Program-made: the position numbers and the translations under genes
Notes under the pieces: model-generated
The model's database searches: none
Seen by the model: the letters and a program-made list of their open reading frames with translations, nothing else
Told to the model about the DNA's origin: nothing
Shown here: positions 60,796 through 64,000 of the stretch, piece after piece
Position numbering within the stretch: position 1 is the first letter of the stretch
How the letters are laid out: each line of letters begins with the position of its first letter
Source of the DNA: Bifidobacterium lemurum
GTDB lineage: Bacteria; Actinomycetota; Actinomycetes; Actinomycetales; Bifidobacteriaceae
Assembly: GCF_014898175.1 (NCBI RefSeq)
Contig: NZ_CP062948.1
Span: forward strand, 2,728,001-2,792,000
Direction of reading: 5' to 3'
Length of the DNA stretch: 64,000 bases

Positions 60796-61767
60796 ATGAA
60801 TGCAAACACCACCATGCCGAAAATCGCATTGGGCGCCTGGTCCTGGGGTTCCGGCGTAGCGGGCGGCGACCAGGTGTTCGGCAACCACCTGTCCGAAAGT
60901 GAGTTGAAGCCGGTTTTCGACACGGCGATGGGCCTTGGCCTGAATCTGTGGGACACCGCCGCCGTGTACGGCGAAGGCAGTTCGGAACGTATCCTCGGCG
61001 ATTTCGTCAAAGATACGGACCGCGACAACGTGCTGCTGTCGACGAAGTTCACCCCGCAGATCGCATCCGACTCCCCCGATGCCATGCAGGAGATGCTGGA
61101 CGGCAGCAAGGAACGGCTGCACACGGATGTCATCGACGTGTATTGGATACACAATCCCATGGAAGTGGAGCGGTGGACGCCGGATCTAATCGCGCTGGCG
61201 AAAAGCGGGCAGATTCGATCCATCGGCGTCTCGAACCATAATCTGGACCAGATCATCCGAGCGAACGAGATCCTCGGTGAGGCGGGACTGCACGTCTCGG
61301 CGGTGCAGAACCATTACAGCCTGCTGCACCGCTCGTCGGAACGCGCGGGCATCCTCGACTACTGCAAGGAGCACGGCATCACGTTCTATGCCTACATGGT
61401 GTTGGAACAGGGCGCGCTGACCGGCAAATACGATTCGGCTCATCCCTTCCCGCAAGGGTCCGGGCGCGGCGACTCCTACAATCCGCATCTGGCCGAAATC
61501 GAACGGCTGACCGACGCCCTACGCTCCATCGGCGACAGGTACGATGCGAGTCCGGCGCAAGTGGCGATCGCATGGGCCATCGCCAAAGGCACGCTGCCCA
61601 TCATCGGCGTCACCAAGGTTCGCCAGGTGGAGGAGGCCGCCGCAGCCGCGCAGCTGCATCTGGCCGACGACGAGGTCTCGCTGCTGGAACGGCTCGGCGA
61701 TGAGACCGGTGTCAACACGCTGCGCGAATGGGAGCAGGATATGGAGACCTCCAGCCGCAATTCGTAA
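60796..61767 (+). CDS. Aldo/keto reductase (7)
   Basis: The 323-residue cytosolic AKR of the COG0667 branch starts ALGAWSWGSGVAGGDQVFGN, unlike the GCMGF members. D and Y are in LWDTAAVYGEGSSERILGDF, K in VLLSTKFTPQIA and H in IDVYWIHNPMEVE. PIIGVTKVRQVEEAAAAAQL is the cofactor region. It closes the OYE operon, 60 bp after the GH3 stop, with AAGGAG before the ATG (60796). It is divergent in sequence from the other AKRs of the island. Confidence 0.95.
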   Translation: MNANTTMPKIALGAWSWGSGVAGGDQVFGNHLSESELKPVFDTAMGLGLNLWDTAAVYGEGSSERILGDFVKDTDRDNVLLSTKFTPQIASDSPDAMQEMLDGSKERLHTDVIDVYWIHNPMEVERWTPDLIALAKSGQIRSIGVSNHNLDQIIRANEILGEAGLHVSAVQNHYSLLHRSSERAGILDYCKEHGITFYAYMVLEQGALTGKYDSAHPFPQGSGRGDSYNPHLAEIERLTDALRSIGDRYDASPAQVAIAWAIAKGTLPIIGVTKVRQVEEAAAAAQLHLADDEVSLLERLGDETGVNTLREWEQDMETSSRNS

Positions 61768-61785
61768 CGCATACTACGCCATCTC

Positions 61786-61815
61786 GAGGGGAGCGACGAT
61801 ATCGCCGCTCCCCTC
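61786..61815. terminator. Hairpin after AKR (7)
   Basis: GAGGGGAGCG (61786-61795) pairs with CGCTCCCCTC (61806-61815) around a 10-nt loop. It sits between the operon end and the minus-strand AKR remnant. Only a weak T-run is present, so terminator function is probable, not certain. Confidence 0.75.
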
Positions 61816-61847
61816 GTCGTCTGATGGCAACGTCTCATACGAGACGC

Positions 61848-62174
61848 TCAGATCTGCTCTTCCCAGTCGTAGTGCTTGAGCACGAAGTCGGGCGCATCCT
61901 CTGGCCGCTGCGGGATGGGTTTCGCCAATTGTCCGATGCGGGCCATGTCGTCACCGTTGAGCTCGAAGTCGAAGATGTCGATGTTCTCAGCCATATGTCG
62001 AGGATTCAGCGTCTTCGGCAGAACGACGTTTCCTTCCCGCAGATGCCAACGCAGAATGATCTGCGTCGGAGTCTTACCGTACCGCTCACCCAATTCGGCG
62101 AACACGGGTTCGCCCATCATGGCGGCGTCGTAATGCATGACACGCCACAGCTTATGCATCAGACACATAAGCAC
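61848..62174 (-). pseudogene. C-terminal remnant of an aldo/keto reductase
   Basis: From about residue 20 the minus-strand frame reads as the final third of a DkgA-like AKR: VFAELGERYGKTPTQIILRW, VLPKTLNPRHMAENIDIFDF, ELNGDDMARIGQL. The N-terminal two thirds, including all four catalytic residues, are absent. The preceding MLMCLMHKLWRVMHYDAAMM is not AKR-like in any sensible position. No promoter or ribosome site is evident. It is a decayed gene beside intact AKR genes. Confidence 0.85.
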
Positions 62175-62233
62175 CTCTCACTGAATTAGCACATACAGCC
62201 ACAGTCCCATCGTCGCACCGCAGCCCCACACGC

Positions 62234-63118
62234 TCACATCGCACGCAGTATGCGGCCTACGACGGCGACGAATCCCTTCACGCGATCATCCGGACGTTTG
62301 GCATATAGCAGTCCGTAGGGAACGCGCAGGTTCCAGTGTACGGGAACGGTGACCAGCGAGGGGTGCACGCCCGACCAGGCGTCCAAGGTGAGCAGCAAGT
62401 CGCCGCTTTGCTCGCATCGGTTGAAGGTGTCCATGTCGTAGAAGCGATGCGTGCACTCCACATCCAGTTCGGGATGGGCGTCGAGGAACGACTGGAACTC
62501 GCCCGGCGACTCCTGTTCGGGAACCATCAGACGACGCCCGCGCAAATCGTCGACTTCCAAGCGCTCTTTCCCAGCCAACGAATCGTTCGGCGACATGGCG
62601 ACGCATAGGTCGTACGCGCCCAGCGGCAGATAGTCGGCCATCTCATGCATGCGCGCGGAGTTGAAGGCGCCCACGAGCACGTCGATGTCCTCGCCAAGTC
62701 GTTCCACGACGGACAGGATTCGCTCGCGATCGTCCGAGTAGGGCACGATGGCGAAGTTGTAGGCGGCCGGTTCTTCGGCCCGTTCGTTCCACAAGTCGAG
62801 GAACGCCCGGCATGGGTTCAGGAACGATGATCCGATGCGGATCGTGTGGTCGGCGAGATTCTGCGCCGCCTTCGCCCGTTCGATGGCTCGCGCCGACTCG
62901 CGGACCATGCGCTTGGCGTCCTTCAGTATCGACTCCCCCGCGGCGGTCAGGGACAATCCTCGGCTGGTGCGTTCGAACAGGCGCAATCCAAGCCGCTTCT
63001 CCAACGCGTTGATATGGTGCATCACGGAGGCCGGAGTGACGTACAACCGTTCGGACGCCTTGTTGAAGCTGCCGCAGTCGGCCACGACCACAAAAGTGTC
63101 CAGCAACGGATCATGCAT
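62234..63118 (-). CDS. LysR-family transcriptional regulator (5)
   Basis: The 294-residue LysR has an HTH LLDTFVVVADCGSFNKASER; TPASVMHHINALEKRLGLRL, of the same subtype as the regulator at 32177, and an effector domain from about residue 90 (IRIGSSFLNPCRAFLDLWNE). It is divergent from the AKR gene at 63302, with a short dyad CTCAA-GTA-TTGAG (63131-63143) near its start. The start is the ATG at 63118. It probably controls the divergent AKR. Confidence 0.92.
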   Translation of the reverse strand: MHDPLLDTFVVVADCGSFNKASERLYVTPASVMHHINALEKRLGLRLFERTSRGLSLTAAGESILKDAKRMVRESARAIERAKAAQNLADHTIRIGSSFLNPCRAFLDLWNERAEEPAAYNFAIVPYSDDRERILSVVERLGEDIDVLVGAFNSARMHEMADYLPLGAYDLCVAMSPNDSLAGKERLEVDDLRGRRLMVPEQESPGEFQSFLDAHPELDVECTHRFYDMDTFNRCEQSGDLLLTLDAWSGVHPSLVTVPVHWNLRVPYGLLYAKRPDDRVKGFVAVVGRILRAM

Positions 63119-63301
63119 GCCGCACCTCCCCTCAAGTATTGAGTTTCCTTAAACACACTATACGTATTTTGGTAATTCCCCATCAACCCATCCGCGCCTA
63201 CGATGACGAGCATAAGGGCCGCGACCGTGACACGACTTGACCAGTCTCGCATGTCTCACAAAACAGGCGGCCATCATCGCAGCCGACGAAAGGAGCGAAT
63301 A

Positions 63302-64000
63302 ATGCGCACACGCAAACTCAGGGGTCTGACCGTATCCGAAATCGGCATGGGATGCATGGGATTCTCCCACGGCTACGGCCGCATCCCCGACGAGGAATAC
63401 AGCATCCAAGCGATCCGCGCCGCCTACGAGCATGGGTGCACCTTCTACGACACCGCGGAGGTGTACAGCCCCAATCTGGAAGGCATCGGGCATAACGAAC
63501 GCATCGTCGGCAAGGCGCTGCAACCGATGCGGCGTGACGTCACGCTCGCGACGAAACTGTTCCTGCCGACCGACGAGGCGCGACGCGACGGCGTGTACGC
63601 CACGCTGCGGCATCATCTTGAGGGATCCATGCGACGGCTATGCACGGACTACATCGACCTGTACTATCTGCATCACCTCAATCCCGACGTTCCGGTCGAG
63701 CAGGTGGCCGAAGGCATGGGGCGGCTCATCGAGGAAGGTCTGATCCGCGCTTGGGGCCTGTCCAATGTCGGCGTGCGGGCCATCGCGAAAGCCCATGCGG
63801 CGACGCCGGTCTCCGCAGTGCAGAACATCTATTCGATGATGGAGCGAGATTGCGAGGAGAGCGTCATCCCTTACTGCATGGAGCATGGGATCGGGGTCGT
63901 GCCGTTCTCGCCGATCGCCAGCGGATTCCTGTCCGGCAAGATCACGCCGCGGACGCGGTTCGAACAGGTGGACGACGTGCGCAACGTCGTGCCGCAATTG
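63302..64000 (+). CDS. Aldo/keto reductase (8), truncated by window edge
   Basis: The first 233 residues of a COG0667-branch AKR are present: MRTRKLRGLTVSEIGMGCMG, D and Y in FYDTAEVYSPNLEGIGHNER, K in LATKLFLPTDEA and H in IDLYYLHHLNPDV; the frame is open to the window end. It is close in sequence to the AKRs at 35639 and 41092. Start 63302 follows AAAGGAG. It is divergent from LysR (5). The C-terminal cofactor motif lies outside the window. Confidence 0.93.
   Translation, partial: MRTRKLRGLTVSEIGMGCMGFSHGYGRIPDEEYSIQAIRAAYEHGCTFYDTAEVYSPNLEGIGHNERIVGKALQPMRRDVTLATKLFLPTDEARRDGVYATLRHHLEGSMRRLCTDYIDLYYLHHLNPDVPVEQVAEGMGRLIEEGLIRAWGLSNVGVRAIAKAHAATPVSAVQNIYSMMERDCEESVIPYCMEHGIGVVPFSPIASGFLSGKITPRTRFEQVDDVRNVVPQL

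Noticed and set aside
38948..62174. The two AKR remnants as halves of one gene split by insertion of the island
   Set aside because: Both are on the minus strand, but the N-terminal piece has the lower coordinate, so a simple insertion cannot give this order.

Overview
The window reads as a high-GC Gram-positive anaerobe, almost certainly a Bifidobacterium. The left 19 kb carries a recognisable bifidobacterial backbone: trigger factor, an RNase D-like exonuclease next to a DUF3000 gene, pyruvate formate-lyase (pflB) and its activase (pflA), glutamine-dependent NAD synthetase and a MetQNI transporter. The species cannot be fixed from the sequence alone. No rRNA, tRNA or CRISPR array is visible.

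Layout. 1-2.6 kb: the start of a DUF4143 AAA+ ATPase gene that runs off the left edge, a small zincin metalloprotease and a decayed gene, separated by three different sets of short iterated repeats. 2.6-18.8 kb: housekeeping genes, mostly on the minus strand. An IS110-family element with a structured non-coding leader (a bridge-RNA candidate) sits between pflB and pflA. 18.9-25 kb: a HAD phosphatase, small lipoproteins and hypotheticals, an AbrB antitoxin with a broken PIN toxin, a PD-(D/E)XK nuclease and a cyclophilin.

25-64 kb is an unusual accessory redox island. It holds nine aldo/keto reductase (AKR) domains that look intact where visible (one runs off the right edge) plus two AKR remnants, four flavodoxin domains, a KefG-like quinone reductase, a Zn-alcohol dehydrogenase and an Old Yellow Enzyme. 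It also has two membrane-anchored, circularly permuted GH3 glycosidases, a membrane-anchored carboxylesterase with an in-frame amber codon, five LysR regulators, a MerR and a TetR. Several redox proteins carry lipoprotein signals: two flavodoxins, one AKR, a flavodoxin-AKR fusion and a cyclophilin-like protein. One lipoprotein flavodoxin gene overlaps by 4 bp the gene for a four-histidine transmembrane flavocytochrome of the ferric reductase type.

Working model (inference). The flavocytochrome carries electrons from cytosolic NAD(P)H to extracytoplasmic flavodoxins, while surface GH3 and esterase enzymes release aglycones from plant glycosides or esters. Surface and cytosolic AKR, OYE and ADH enzymes then reduce the carbonyl or enone groups. 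Part of the island is tied together by five near-identical MerR-type promoters (TTGACC, 19-bp spacer, central dyad) around the MerR gene at 39.1 kb. They precede both flavodoxin-only genes near it, an AKR remnant, an alpha/beta hydrolase and the alcohol dehydrogenase.
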